Assembly (NCBI GenBank): GCA_029935315.1
Contig: JAOZKN010000002.1
Coordinates: 1 to 64,000, forward strand
DNA from: Desulfocapsa sp.
GTDB lineage: Bacteria; Desulfobacterota; Desulfobulbia; Desulfobulbales; Desulfocapsaceae
DNA length: 64,000 bases
Direction of reading: 5' to 3'
The notes beneath the pieces were generated by a model. The model worked only from the letters and a program-made list of their open reading frames with translations. It was not told where the DNA came from and did not search any database. Positions 41,778 through 52,255 of this stretch are shown here, in pieces (position 1 is the stretch's first letter; each line of letters starts with the position of its first letter). The position numbers were made by a program, and so were the translations under genes.

Positions 41778-42656
41778 ATGCGCTGGGAAAATGGTCGCAG
41801 GAGTCAGAATGTAGAGGATCGTCGTGGCAGAAAGATTCCCGGTGGTGCCAAGGGTGGCGGTATTGGTATTTTGTTACTGGCCCTGGTGGGAATGTATTTT
41901 GGTATTGATCCTTCTGTCGTTTTGAATTTAGGGGATGCTGTCGAGCAAAACAGGCCCGCCAGTCAGAGCGCACAAACCTATCAGGCCAGTCCGGCAGAGC
42001 AGAAACAGGCAGAGTTTGTATCTGTGGTCCTGGCCGATACCGAAGATGTCTGGAATCAACTGTTTAAAGAGATGGGCAGAAGTTACAAGGAACCGAATCT
42101 TGTTCTTTTCAGTGGTTCTGTTTCCTCTGCCTGCGGACTTGCTCAGGCTGCCATGGGCCCGTTTTATTGTCCTGGAGACCAGAAAGTTTATATTGATCTC
42201 TCGTTTTATAAAGACTTGCAGGACAAGCTGAATTCCCCCGGTGACTTTGCCCGTGCCTATGTGGTTGCCCACGAGATAGGACATCATGTCCAGAAGTTAC
42301 TCGGTATCAGTGATAAGGTACAGCAGGCGCGGCAGAAACTTTCCAAGGTGGAGTATAATAAGCTTTCTGTACATCTGGAACTGCAGGCCGATTGTTTTGC
42401 AGGTGTCTGGACAAATCGGGCAGATCAGATACGTGGAATTCTGGAGGCTGGTGATATTGAGGAGGCCCTGAATGCAGCAAGTAATATAGGTGATGACCGT
42501 CTCCAGCAGCAATCCAGGGGCTATGTGACTCCGGATTCGTTTACCCACGGCAGCTCAGCTCAGCGTGTTCACTGGTTCAAGGTTGGGTATCAATCCGGAG
42601 ATATTAACAAATGTAATACCTTTGAGGCAAAGGGGACACAGCTAAATCACCTTTGA
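41778..42656 (+). CDS. YpfJ-type neutral zinc metallopeptidase
   Basis: MRWENGRRSQNVEDRRG; HEIGHHVQ; LQADCFAGVW. Confidence 0.93.
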   Translation: MRWENGRRSQNVEDRRGRKIPGGAKGGGIGILLLALVGMYFGIDPSVVLNLGDAVEQNRPASQSAQTYQASPAEQKQAEFVSVVLADTEDVWNQLFKEMGRSYKEPNLVLFSGSVSSACGLAQAAMGPFYCPGDQKVYIDLSFYKDLQDKLNSPGDFARAYVVAHEIGHHVQKLLGISDKVQQARQKLSKVEYNKLSVHLELQADCFAGVWTNRADQIRGILEAGDIEEALNAASNIGDDRLQQQSRGYVTPDSFTHGSSAQRVHWFKVGYQSGDINKCNTFEAKGTQLNHL

Positions 42657-42709
42657 GCTTGAGGGGGGGGTACTGTCTTTTGAGAGAAAGAAGATTCTGC
42701 TGAGGGAGA

Positions 42710-43375
42710 TTAGGAAAAGAAACGTGTAAATACCTCAATGTCTTCACGGGGAGTACGGTAATTATTAATAACAGCCCCGCTATCCTCATATCCAAGAGCC
42801 AGGCCACAGACCAGTGTTGAATCCTGCGGATAGCCCAGTGTTCGTTTAATAATCTCGGGGTAATCAGACAGGGAGGCCTGGGGGCAGGTTGATAGTCCGT
42901 AATCCAGTGCTGTAAGCATAATTGATTGGAGAAACATACCGCAATCCAGAAAAGATCCCGTCTGCATGGTTCCATCCATAAAAAAGAGTAGCATCACGGG
43001 TGCATCAAAGGCTCGATAATTTTTCGCCCACTGATCCAGCCGCTTCTGTTTGTCATGACGTTGTATGCCAAGGGCATTGTACATCTGGCGGCCACAATTC
43101 ACCCGTCGTTGTTTATATGGGGGTGTCCATGTCTTCGGGTAATATTGAAAGTCAGCATGCCCTCTTTTTCCATTGCGAAAGCATTCTTCAATTTCTTTCT
43201 GCAATCCTACTTTCGTTTCTCCGTCGACAACTGCAACCTGCCAGGGCTGCATATTTGCACCTGATGGTGCGTGCCTTGCGGCTGACAGAATTGCTTTGAT
43301 CTTCTCGGGTTCAACATCCTTGTTAAGAAATGCACGCACAGACTTACGGAGTTTAAGGGCGTCTTCAATTTTCAT
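42710..43375 (-). CDS. Nitroreductase
   Basis: LRKSVRAFLNKDVEPEKI...APSGANMQPWQVAVVDG. Confidence 0.93.
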   Translation of the reverse strand: MKIEDALKLRKSVRAFLNKDVEPEKIKAILSAARHAPSGANMQPWQVAVVDGETKVGLQKEIEECFRNGKRGHADFQYYPKTWTPPYKQRRVNCGRQMYNALGIQRHDKQKRLDQWAKNYRAFDAPVMLLFFMDGTMQTGSFLDCGMFLQSIMLTALDYGLSTCPQASLSDYPEIIKRTLGYPQDSTLVCGLALGYEDSGAVINNYRTPREDIEVFTRFFS

Positions 43376-43405
43376 TGATTCTCAGGAAGTGGAGGAGAAA
43401 TGAAA

Positions 43406-43445
43406 TAAAAAAAGCCCCTGTGGAGTATAACACAGGGGCTTTCAA
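43406..43445 (-). terminator. Terminator of rubrerythrin gene (minus strand)
   Basis: AAAGCCCCTGTG / CACAGGGGCTTT with A-run on + strand (U-tract on -). Confidence 0.85.
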
Positions 43446-43472
43446 TTATCGTAAGTAGTAGATAATCAGGTT

Positions 43473-44018
43473 TTATGCAAAGTATCTGTCAAGGAGGCCT
43501 TTGAATGCCATACCGTGACGCGCTTCGTCTTTGCACATCTCATGAACGCTGTCATGGATGGCATCAAGATTTGCTTTTTTGGCAGCAACCGCAATGTCTT
43601 TTTTGCCCTGACATGCGCCATGCTCTGCAGCGACACGAGCTTCAAGGTTTTCTTTGGTGGAAGCAACAACGACTTCACCGAGCATCTCGGCAAATCTGGA
43701 TGCGTGCTCTGCTTCTTCCCAGGCAATACGCTTGTAGGCCTCTGCCACTTCAGGGTAGCCTTCGCGATCTGCCTGACGACTCATGGCCAGATACATTCCA
43801 ACTTCTGTACATTCGCCGTTGAAATTGGCACGAAGACCTTCAAGTATTTCAGGGTCGATACCTTTTGCAACACCGATAACATGCTCATCGGCCCAGGCCA
43901 GTTCCCCCTCAGCCTGCTCCTTGAATTTATCCTGTGTTGCACCACATTGAGGACACTTCGCTGGTGCAGAATCACCCTCATAAACATAACCACATACGGA
44001 ACAAGAAAACTTCGCCAT
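43473..44018 (-). CDS. Reverse rubrerythrin (N-terminal rubredoxin + C-terminal ferritin-like di-iron domain)
   Basis: [22 protein letters not shown]-terminal; [20 protein letters not shown] diiron ligands. Confidence 0.92.
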   Translation of the reverse strand: MAKFSCSVCGYVYEGDSAPAKCPQCGATQDKFKEQAEGELAWADEHVIGVAKGIDPEILEGLRANFNGECTEVGMYLAMSRQADREGYPEVAEAYKRIAWEEAEHASRFAEMLGEVVVASTKENLEARVAAEHGACQGKKDIAVAAKKANLDAIHDSVHEMCKDEARHGMAFKGLLDRYFA

Positions 44019-44171
44019 TGTAATTCTCCTAAATTGAGTTTGTTGGATTGTTATAAATAACTATTCCCATATGATATTTGTTCTGAAAATAAAAGCAAGG
44101 CTTTTATCCAATTTTTTTGACAAATTGTTCAAGCGAAGAGATTCACAATCAATGTTTTCTACGATATGATT

Positions 44172-45554
44172 TTAATTTGTTGAAATATTTTTACAGAGAA
44201 GAGCCTGGGTCTGCTGGAAGAGAGCTGCTGCAGTTTTTCCCCCTTCTGTGTCTGGAAAGGAATCACCAAGAATGGCGATAATGACTTCCTTATGTTGCAG
44301 TTGAGTGGCTGGGGCCGCAGGAAGGATACGTCCTTTTTTACTTATTTCGACAAGTTGAGCGTTGCTAAGCTGTTTCAGAGTGTCAAGCAGCAGTTCGGCT
44401 GAGTAGGCTGGACAGAGGTAGGGGAGGTCTTTTTTGACTAATGTTGATTTGTTAGAGAATGAGTCGTAGATGATGTGCAGTACGTCAAAGGCAGCGCTGA
44501 TCTGTTCCGTGGGTGTGTGTGTGAGTTTACGCAGCGGATAGCTGCTCTGACGCTGGCAGGCAAATGCCACTTGTGCACCTGCGAGAATAAAGACCCAGCC
44601 CAGAAACATCCAGACCAGGAAGAGTGGCAGGGTGGCAACAGAGCCATAGATTGCGTTGTATTTGGAAACCCCGATCTGAAGCCCAATATAGAGATTTTGA
44701 GTGATAAACCAGAATGTTCCCGCAAAAATCGCCCCGATCAGAGCAGGGCCTGTTTTGACTTTGGTGTTAGGGAAAAAGATGTAGATCAGAAACAGGGTAA
44801 GGATAATGAAAAAAAGTGGCACTAAAAGCAAGAGCCCGGTTTGCACCAGGGGACCAGGAAGAATATTCAGAATCTTGTTTAATAACTTATCATTTTTCAG
44901 GATTGTGTTTGCAAAAAATCCAACGTTTATAGAGATGGGCATGAGGATGAGGAAGGTCAGATAATCTGTGACTTTTCTCATAAGTGATCTCCCGGAAGGG
45001 ACATGCCAGATCGTATTCATAGAGAGTTCAATGTTGGCAAGGACTAAAATGGCACTGAAGAGAACCCCAAGTACACCGATGGTACCAAGAGCAGCAAAAT
45101 TCGTTCTGTCAACATAGTTGAAAATCTGTTCCGCAACTGAACGGAACTGTGTTGTCACCGAATGGGTATCCTCCTTTGCGGCTTCAAGGGCTGCAGACTG
45201 CTCAAGAGTATGCTGTGACACGCCAAAACCACTGGTGGTGAGTGGTGTTGTTTTGCTCAGGGTATCAATATAGCTGTAGACCACGGTTTGTAACTGGTCA
45301 CTGCCCCCCATGCCTTTAAGTACAGCAGTACTCATGGCCAGCATGGGAACCAGGGACAAGAGAATAGTGTAGGTGAGGGCACTGGCTCGTATATTGAGCT
45401 CGTTACGGGAAAACTCCTTGTACGTTATAAGAATTATACGGATTAAACTGTGGAATTTTCGCAAAAAAAGAGAATCGACCGAGGCGGGTGCACTGGCCCA
45501 GTCCATAAGGCGATGAATGCTGAGTGGGTGTGTTTTTTTTTCTTGTTGAAGCAT
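44172..45554 (-). CDS. YihY/BrkB-family inner membrane protein with C-terminal winged-helix-like region
   Basis: ASALTYTILLSLVPMLAM...YNAIYGSVATLPLFLVWMFLGW. Confidence 0.9.
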   Translation of the reverse strand: MLQQEKKTHPLSIHRLMDWASAPASVDSLFLRKFHSLIRIILITYKEFSRNELNIRASALTYTILLSLVPMLAMSTAVLKGMGGSDQLQTVVYSYIDTLSKTTPLTTSGFGVSQHTLEQSAALEAAKEDTHSVTTQFRSVAEQIFNYVDRTNFAALGTIGVLGVLFSAILVLANIELSMNTIWHVPSGRSLMRKVTDYLTFLILMPISINVGFFANTILKNDKLLNKILNILPGPLVQTGLLLLVPLFFIILTLFLIYIFFPNTKVKTGPALIGAIFAGTFWFITQNLYIGLQIGVSKYNAIYGSVATLPLFLVWMFLGWVFILAGAQVAFACQRQSSYPLRKLTHTPTEQISAAFDVLHIIYDSFSNKSTLVKKDLPYLCPAYSAELLLDTLKQLSNAQLVEISKKGRILPAAPATQLQHKEVIIAILGDSFPDTEGGKTAAALFQQTQALLCKNISTN

Positions 45555-45614
45555 GATAATGAAAAGTTGTAGTGGTGAATGGTAGCTTTTACGAGTGCTG
45601 TAAAAAGAATGACC

Positions 45615-47750
45615 TCAGTTACGGGAATATAACCATTTGTCCAACATATTGAAAACAATATCTCTTTTTATTGGTTTTGTCATGTAGTCGTTCATGCCAG
45701 CATTCAGGCAGAGTTCTCTGTCTCCTTTCATGGCATTAGCAGTCATGGCCAGGATAGGGATGTCTGTGAAGCCAAGTTTGCGGATTTGTTGTGTGGCTTC
45801 ATAACCATCCATTTCCGGCATCTGTATGTCCATAAGTATGGTGTCAAATTGTTCAGGGGTGCTGTTGAACATTTCCACGGCAATCTTTCCATTACTGGCG
45901 ACTTCAACCTGGTACCCGGCTTTTGTCAGAATCATTGTTGCAAGCTTTTGATTTACCAGATTGTCCTCAACAAGCAGGATGGAGATGGATTGCTTGATTT
46001 CTTCACGCACTGAATATTGGGTAACCAGTTCCGTCTCTTTTTTGTAAAAATCGTCGTCACCCTTGTGGCCAAGGGTTCTTGACAGGGTACGTAACAGGAT
46101 TGAACGTCTTGCCGGTTTACTTAAAAAAGCAGAGAAGCCGACCTCTTTGCATTTATGCGCCAGTTTCTCCGTGGAGGAGGTGTAGGCAAGGAAGGGGATA
46201 TTTTTTGACTGCAGGTTTGAGGTCCTGATCATTGTTGCCAGCTCAAAGCCGGAAGTAACAGGCATATGCAGATCAATAATAACCAGATCAAAGGCTTTTC
46301 CCTCTTCTTCTGCCTGAGAAAGGATACTCATTGTTGTTGTTTCGTCAAGAATGGGGGTGACCTCGATACCAGCTTTGGTGAGAATGTGCTCAATAATATC
46401 ATTGTTGGCTTTATTGTCATCAATGATGAGCATTCTGGTCCCTTCCAGATTCAGTTGGCTCAGGCTTTTCCCATGGGAGACGGATGATTTTCGCATTTTT
46501 GCAATAAAATGGAAGGTTGTTCCTTTGCCCGGTATGCTTTCAGCCCAGACTTTCCCATCCATCAGGCTCGCAATTTTTCGACAAATAGAAAGTCCCAGGC
46601 CAGTTCCGCCGTATCTTCTGGTGGTGGTGCCGTCCTCCTGTTTGAAAACTTCAAAGATAGACTCGCATTTGTCGGCTGCAATACCGATTCCAGTATCGCG
46701 AACAAGACAATGCAGGGTGATATTCCTGTCGTCTTCCTCTTCCACGTTAATGGTGAGTTCAAGTTCGCCCTTCTCGGTGAATTTGGCAGCATTGCCAAGA
46801 AGATTGACAAGGACCTGCCTGAACCTGCCGGGATCTCCGCTGATATTGGCAGGAAGATTGTCATCAATGGAGCACAGGATTTCGATGGATTTTCCCATCA
46901 CCCGTGGACGAACCAGTTCACACACATCATGGGCGGTAATTTCAGGGTCAAAATCAATATATTCAAGGCTCATCTGCCCGGCTTCAACCTTAGAGAAATC
47001 AAGGATATCGTTGACCAGCTCTATAAGGGCTTCCCCGCTTCTTTTGATTGTCTCGGCGCTGTCTTGCTGCTCTTCATCAAGATCAGTGGCAAGGAGCATC
47101 TCGGTAAAGCCAATGACTCCGTTCATGGGCGTTCTGATCTCATGGCTCATGGAGGCAAGGAACTGGCTTTTGGTGATGGACGCAGCTTCTGCAGCAACTT
47201 TTGCCTTGCGCAGCTCGTTGGTCTGTAATTCTATTTCTGATTGGAGTGTTTTTGAGTAATTCTCCTGATGTTCTTGAATAATAAGGTGGTTTTTTTCATT
47301 TTCTTCCAGAGTTTTCTGGTATTTTTTTTCGAGAATTGAAAACTCCTGGCCAAACTGCTTTTTTTGAATATCCAGTTTCTTTTGTGCTGCCGCTGTTTTC
47401 AGTCTGCTGGCAAAGAGTGAACAGGCAAGTGACAGCAGTCTGGACTGGTCTTGGGGGGTAAAGAAGAGAGTGGACTGAATTTCAGGGAGGGCGATTGCAG
47501 ACCATTCCCCATCAGCAGACACCGGAGTGTACGCATACGCAGCAGCACTTTTTTGCAGAAGAGCCTTGAGTTCTTTACGGCAAGTTGTCGTGGGTACGGG
47601 GCCTTGCTCTGTTATACTGTGTAGCTTTTGCTTGTGATCAATGAGCAGGCAAGAAGATTCAGGGGCAGAGCTGTCGAGAAGTTGCAGGAGTGTATCGATT
47701 TCCTGCTGACAGGAGGTTGCTGTGTCCAAAATTGCGAAGCTTGCGGCCAT
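45615..47750 (-). CDS. Hybrid histidine kinase with two receiver domains
   Basis: [33 protein letters not shown]; two REC domains (LIIDDN..., LLVEDN...[10 protein letters not shown]). Confidence 0.95.
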   Translation of the reverse strand: MAASFAILDTATSCQQEIDTLLQLLDSSAPESSCLLIDHKQKLHSITEQGPVPTTTCRKELKALLQKSAAAYAYTPVSADGEWSAIALPEIQSTLFFTPQDQSRLLSLACSLFASRLKTAAAQKKLDIQKKQFGQEFSILEKKYQKTLEENEKNHLIIQEHQENYSKTLQSEIELQTNELRKAKVAAEAASITKSQFLASMSHEIRTPMNGVIGFTEMLLATDLDEEQQDSAETIKRSGEALIELVNDILDFSKVEAGQMSLEYIDFDPEITAHDVCELVRPRVMGKSIEILCSIDDNLPANISGDPGRFRQVLVNLLGNAAKFTEKGELELTINVEEEDDRNITLHCLVRDTGIGIAADKCESIFEVFKQEDGTTTRRYGGTGLGLSICRKIASLMDGKVWAESIPGKGTTFHFIAKMRKSSVSHGKSLSQLNLEGTRMLIIDDNKANNDIIEHILTKAGIEVTPILDETTTMSILSQAEEEGKAFDLVIIDLHMPVTSGFELATMIRTSNLQSKNIPFLAYTSSTEKLAHKCKEVGFSAFLSKPARRSILLRTLSRTLGHKGDDDFYKKETELVTQYSVREEIKQSISILLVEDNLVNQKLATMILTKAGYQVEVASNGKIAVEMFNSTPEQFDTILMDIQMPEMDGYEATQQIRKLGFTDIPILAMTANAMKGDRELCLNAGMNDYMTKPIKRDIVFNMLDKWLYSRN

Positions 47751-47885
47751 GATATTTTCCTTGGTTAGCAGTTAATCTCTGTACAGATCTCGCACACTAC
47801 TCATTGAATAAACGCATGCGGTACAAAAATCAAATGCCTTAACGTTGAACGAAAAGGCTGACTCTCAAGGTCTCGAATAGAAATG

Positions 47886-48254
47886 TTACGCTGCCATGAT
47901 TTCCTTTTTGCTGATTGCCTCTGCTTTTACACGGTCAAGGAGTTCTGCCAGTACCGGTTTGATATTCTCACGAATGTCTCCTGCAACGATGAGAAAGAGG
48001 AGATCTTCACCCGGTTGAAAGGTGCCTGTTTTTGCTTCGGCAACAATGTCGTAAATCCCATCACGTTTTAAAAAATCCTGACGGATGGCTTCAATTTTTT
48101 GAAGATCCGGTGTCACTTCAAGTGCCACAACCTGTTTTTTATTATCCATCCGAGACCAGCTGCGGACGGTACCATTGTGGATGAGAATCATCCCGACATT
48201 ATCATTAAATCCTGGCTGTTGTTTCATTTCAGCAATACGTTTTGAAATATCCAT
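47886..48254 (-). CDS. Divergent MoaE-like protein
   Basis: GMILIHNGTVRSWSR; GEDLLFLIVAGDIRENIKPVLAELLDRVKAEAISKKE. Confidence 0.65.
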   Translation of the reverse strand: MDISKRIAEMKQQPGFNDNVGMILIHNGTVRSWSRMDNKKQVVALEVTPDLQKIEAIRQDFLKRDGIYDIVAEAKTGTFQPGEDLLFLIVAGDIRENIKPVLAELLDRVKAEAISKKEIMAA

Positions 48255-48304
48255 TCAATACACTCCATGGGTTGTTTTTGGGTGACAAGTGAAGCTTCAA
48301 TATC

Positions 48305-50290
48305 TCAGATGGTTTTGACGATGGGAATAGTGAGTTGCTGAGAAGAACGAAGTCCACTGAAATTAAGGTTTGTGTTATATTTTTTTAAGAGCCACAGGGG
48401 CAGATCAAATTTTCTCCGGCAAATTTCCCAGACAGTATCCCCTTTTTCTACTGTATAGGAAGTGACGCCAACAATTTTATAGACGTTGAAGAAGTCTTCC
48501 TCAGTTTCGAGGTGAAAGTCAAATCGTTTTTCTTCAAACTTTTTACCAGAAATCTTGTTCAGTGGAATCTGGATGGATTCGTCGGGTTGTAGTAAGCGTT
48601 TTATCTGGAAAGAATTGAGTCGGCGAATTGCATCGGGCTTGACGTTCAGCCAATCTGCAAGGAGTTCCACCGATTCTTCCGGCTGGATTGTGATAGTGCC
48701 ACTGCGTGAATTTTCTTTTTGTTGAATTTCTCTGACGCTGAGTTCGCCAAGCACCACACTTCTAGCCGTTTGAATTTTTTTCCAGTTGGGTTTGCTCTTC
48801 TTGCCGTCGGCCAGAACAGGAATTCCAGCAGCACTTGATTGCCTGCTTGTCTTTTTCTGCGTCTGACTGATATTTTTCCGGGAGCGGCCAGAGGATACAG
48901 AATTACCAGGAATGCGCAGGTTTTGACCGACAAAGATCGTCGCGTGTTTATTCAGGTTGTTGGTTTTTCTGAGCGAACGCAGGCTGACACCGAATTTTTC
49001 GGCAATTTTCCCTGCAGTATCCCCACTGCGAACACGGTAAAACCGGGTGGGTTTTTGTTTACTGTGATAGAGCCGGGAAGGAATTGATGTTAGCAGGTGT
49101 TGCTGCTGCCCGTTCTTGGGCAGATGGAGGATGTATCCTTTTGGGATATATTTTTTTCCCTGGAATACTGCTTTCCTGAGGGCAGGGTTAAGCTTTTTTA
49201 AAGTGCCCATTGAGATTCTGAAGTGCGTACTGACATCACTTGCAGCCATAAATGCTGGTAACTGAAGGCGTAATGTTTTGAGTGGTTTTTTTATTTTGAG
49301 CGTGGCCGATTGCTCAAGTTTCCTGGCGACCCTGAGCGCAGCCAGAAATTCGGAATAAAAGTTACGGGAAGCAAATTTGAAATGACCTTGTCTGTAATGG
49401 CGGAAGATCTGTTCATAACCTCCGTGCGCTTTTTGAGCACGGCGCATACCGGCGGGGCCGTAGTTGTACGCGGTGACGGCAAGGGGCCAGTTCTTCAGGG
49501 ATTTGTAATTGTTCTGCAGGAAGCTGGCTGCCGCATAGCTTGCAAGAATGGGATCTTGTCGCTCGTCCACCGCGTAGTTGATGCTTAGAAATTGTTTTCC
49601 AGTGGAGCGGGTGAATTGCCAGATGCCGGAAGCACCAAATTTTGAATAGGCCCGGTGATTAAAAGATGATTCAACATGGGGCAGGTAGGCAAGATCTTCT
49701 GGGAGCCCCTTTTGTTTGAATATCTTTTTGATTTGGTCAATATAAGCACCGGAGCGAATAACACCTTCCTCAAAACGATCTTTTTGGCCAATCTGGATGC
49801 GGATTGAATTTGCAGCTGTCTGCAGACGGGTACGATTTGTTTTGCCAAAGAGCGCTAAAACCCTTTTTTCTTCGGACCCACGGGGAGTAGTATTTTTTGC
49901 CAGGCGTCTGAGGATAGTTACATATTTATTTTTGATGCCCCTGAAGATTGGCTTGTTGATTTTTGCAGATCCGGGCAGGCGATGGTTGACTATGGGGATT
50001 ACGTCATAGATAATTGCAAGGTTTTCTGAATCATGTACCACTGCCTGACTGGTGGAGTATCTGGAGTAGATTTTTTCCCAGAAACGAACGTTGTTTTCTA
50101 TTACCGGATATCGTGGAAAGTGGGTGGCAGCAGATACGGGAGCTGCATGCAAAAAAGGAAGAATCAGCAAGCAGAGCAGGGTGAAGGTGTGTAGGGTAGC
50201 AGCAGCACTTCCTGAAAAGGCGGTCTTTTCTGGGGCAGATGCTGAAAAAAAACAAGAAAATATGCTTTGGCAGAAAAATATTAGCAACAT
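48305..50290 (-). CDS. MltD-like membrane lytic transglycosylase with LysM repeats
   Basis: YLPHVESSFNHRAYSKFGASGIWQF SLT motif; repeated LysM (YRVRSGDTAGKIAEKFGVSLRSLRKTN; YTVEKGDTVWEICRRKF). Confidence 0.92.
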   Translation of the reverse strand: MLLIFFCQSIFSCFFSASAPEKTAFSGSAAATLHTFTLLCLLILPFLHAAPVSAATHFPRYPVIENNVRFWEKIYSRYSTSQAVVHDSENLAIIYDVIPIVNHRLPGSAKINKPIFRGIKNKYVTILRRLAKNTTPRGSEEKRVLALFGKTNRTRLQTAANSIRIQIGQKDRFEEGVIRSGAYIDQIKKIFKQKGLPEDLAYLPHVESSFNHRAYSKFGASGIWQFTRSTGKQFLSINYAVDERQDPILASYAAASFLQNNYKSLKNWPLAVTAYNYGPAGMRRAQKAHGGYEQIFRHYRQGHFKFASRNFYSEFLAALRVARKLEQSATLKIKKPLKTLRLQLPAFMAASDVSTHFRISMGTLKKLNPALRKAVFQGKKYIPKGYILHLPKNGQQQHLLTSIPSRLYHSKQKPTRFYRVRSGDTAGKIAEKFGVSLRSLRKTNNLNKHATIFVGQNLRIPGNSVSSGRSRKNISQTQKKTSRQSSAAGIPVLADGKKSKPNWKKIQTARSVVLGELSVREIQQKENSRSGTITIQPEESVELLADWLNVKPDAIRRLNSFQIKRLLQPDESIQIPLNKISGKKFEEKRFDFHLETEEDFFNVYKIVGVTSYTVEKGDTVWEICRRKFDLPLWLLKKYNTNLNFSGLRSSQQLTIPIVKTI

Positions 50291-50357
50291 AGTGAGAAAG
50301 AAGAAGATGATCAGTTCGTTTCAGGTATTATTCCCATTTAAACACAAGGAGTAGTTG

Positions 50358-50843
50358 ATGTATAGACCAATTTTGGCAAGTCTTGCTTTTATTCTTTCTG
50401 AGGATAAGAAAAGCGTTCTCCTGGTGCATCGTAATAAGCGGGATGATGATCAGCATCTTGGGAAGTATAATGGGCTCGGCGGCAAGATGAAGGCGGGGGA
50501 AGATATTCTTGCCTGTATAACTAGAGAAGTACGGGAAGAAGCTGGTATTATCTGTGATAATGTGGAGCTGCGCGGAACTGTTAGCTGGCCAGGATTTGGC
50601 AAAAATGGCGAAGACTGGTTTGGCTTTATTTTTCTGGTACACAAATACAAGGGAATTCCGGTGCTTCACAATGAGGAAGGGGATCTGCACTGGAAAGCAA
50701 TTGCAGAGCTTGAAACACTTCCCATGTGGGAAGGGGATAAATATTTTCTTCCTCTTGTTTTTGATAAGAACCCCAGTCCTTTCCACGGCTCCATGCCGTA
50801 TAAAAATGGTTGTCCCTGTGGCTGGACTTGTTCTCGTGGCTGA
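50358..50843 (+). CDS. NUDIX hydrolase (8-oxo-dGTPase-like)
   Basis: GLGGKMKAGEDILACITREVREEAGI Nudix box. Confidence 0.93.
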   Translation: MYRPILASLAFILSEDKKSVLLVHRNKRDDDQHLGKYNGLGGKMKAGEDILACITREVREEAGIICDNVELRGTVSWPGFGKNGEDWFGFIFLVHKYKGIPVLHNEEGDLHWKAIAELETLPMWEGDKYFLPLVFDKNPSPFHGSMPYKNGCPCGWTCSRG

Positions 50844-50940
50844 GCTCTTGCATTAATAAAAATGACGGGTATAATTATGCGAACTTGAATCAATACATTT
50901 AGTATCTATTTTAACTTCTTTTATTTGTGGAGTGTCTGAT

Positions 50941-51276
50941 ATGGCTGAGGAAAAAGAATTAGCACGACTGGAAGGATTTGTTTCAACTCTTCTTGATAAA
51001 TTTAACGCATTGCGGGCAGATCATAAAGCACTGACCGAACGTCTGCAGCGACGTGATATAAGTATCGAAGATTTGCGGGATGAGCTTGCATCTCTGAAAG
51101 GTGACCGCAGTGAGGTCTCCAGTCGGGTGAGCAGTCTGATTAGCCAGATCGAAGACTGGGAGACTGACAATGGTTCTGAAGGTGAGATGGGCGAGGCTGA
51201 CGCCGATACCGAAGATGAGAAAAAGGATTCTGCTGTTCAGGGAAATCTTTTTAGTGCAGAAAATGCGGATGAGTAA
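50941..51276 (+). CDS. Coiled-coil protein, ZapB-like, upstream of zapA
   Basis: MAEEKELARLEGFVSTLLDKFNALRADHKALTERLQRRD coiled coil; synteny. Confidence 0.55.
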   Translation: MAEEKELARLEGFVSTLLDKFNALRADHKALTERLQRRDISIEDLRDELASLKGDRSEVSSRVSSLISQIEDWETDNGSEGEMGEADADTEDEKKDSAVQGNLFSAENADE

Positions 51277-51305
51277 AGAACATATGAGTACAGAAGGAGG
51301 CTCTC

Positions 51306-51602
51306 TTGGAACGACTTGTCCGTTTTGAGCTCCTGGGGCAGGAATTTGCTTTTTATACCGCTGCTCCAGAGGAAGAGGTGGCTGAAATAATCTCTTTGGT
51401 GACAGATCTTGTCCTTGAGAACAGTTCGCCCGGTGCTTCCGGGAGTATCGCTGTGGGGAAAGTCGCGGTACTTGCCAGTTTGAATATTGCCTCACGTTAC
51501 GTCGAATTGAAAGGAGAGTTTTCCCGGTATAAGAAAGAGACTGAAGAGCGGCTCCTGAAACTTGGTGAACAGATTGGCAGGCAATTGACAACTGATGAAT
51601 AA
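51306..51602 (+). CDS. zapA: Cell division protein ZapA (TTG start)
   Basis: LVRFELLGQEFAFYTAAPEEEVAEI...VAVLASLNIASRYVELK. Confidence 0.8.
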   Translation: MERLVRFELLGQEFAFYTAAPEEEVAEIISLVTDLVLENSSPGASGSIAVGKVAVLASLNIASRYVELKGEFSRYKKETEERLLKLGEQIGRQLTTDE

Positions 51603-51704
51603 GTAAGGACGGTCACTGGATTTTGCTAAAAGATGAGATTTCAGGATAATTGTTTTCGTTTATCATGAAATTTGCTATATTGGGTACTAGTTAATAATAA
51701 ACAA

Positions 51705-51886
51705 TTTTCCCTGGCCTGTTGGTGATTCTCAGTGTTGTTGAGCCAACTCTCAAGAAAAGGGTAACCTCTCTGGATCTTTAAGGAAGATCGCTTTGCGAAT
51801 TTCCTGACGGATTTATGGGTCTGCCCACCTATATTAATAGGTTCTACTTTCCTGAGGACACGGCAGGTTGGGGGATTTATTTTTTT
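51705..51886 (+). ncRNA. Structured ncRNA, candidate 6S RNA (ssrS)
   Basis: Noncoding, downstream of zapA; closing helix CCCTGGCCTG (51709-51718) with CAGGTTGGGG (51864-51873), internal hairpins, upstream TATATT -10-like box, downstream T-tract. Confidence 0.55.
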
Positions 51887-52255
51887 CTCAGAATTGTATA
51901 TTGGGCGAAGGGCAGGTTATTTGCTGATGATTCCTCACTATTCGATTCTGTTTTTATATTCCGGGTAGTTGTTGTAGTTCAGGCTTTGTTTTGAACGGGG
52001 TAAGTGCACGGAAATAGCCTGCAGGGTTAATTGCAGTGGAATTTTGGTTCCTGGAAGAAGGCGTGAAAAGGAAGATAACGATGCATCTTTGTTAAAGGTG
52101 GGTCGATTTTATATATAGGTTATGTAAACAGGTATGTGTTTGTTTTAAAAATCATTTCTCTTGTGTAACATAAGTCCCTCCTTGTTCGTTTTGCCTTTTT
52201 CCCATACTTCTGTTCTTCTGTAGTATCCTATCCTGCTGTAGTGGGGGGAGTACGT

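Noticed and set aside
46351-47259. 302-aa plus-strand ORF and 46509-47228 239-aa ORF
   Set aside because: Antisense to the hybrid histidine kinase; no family resemblance.
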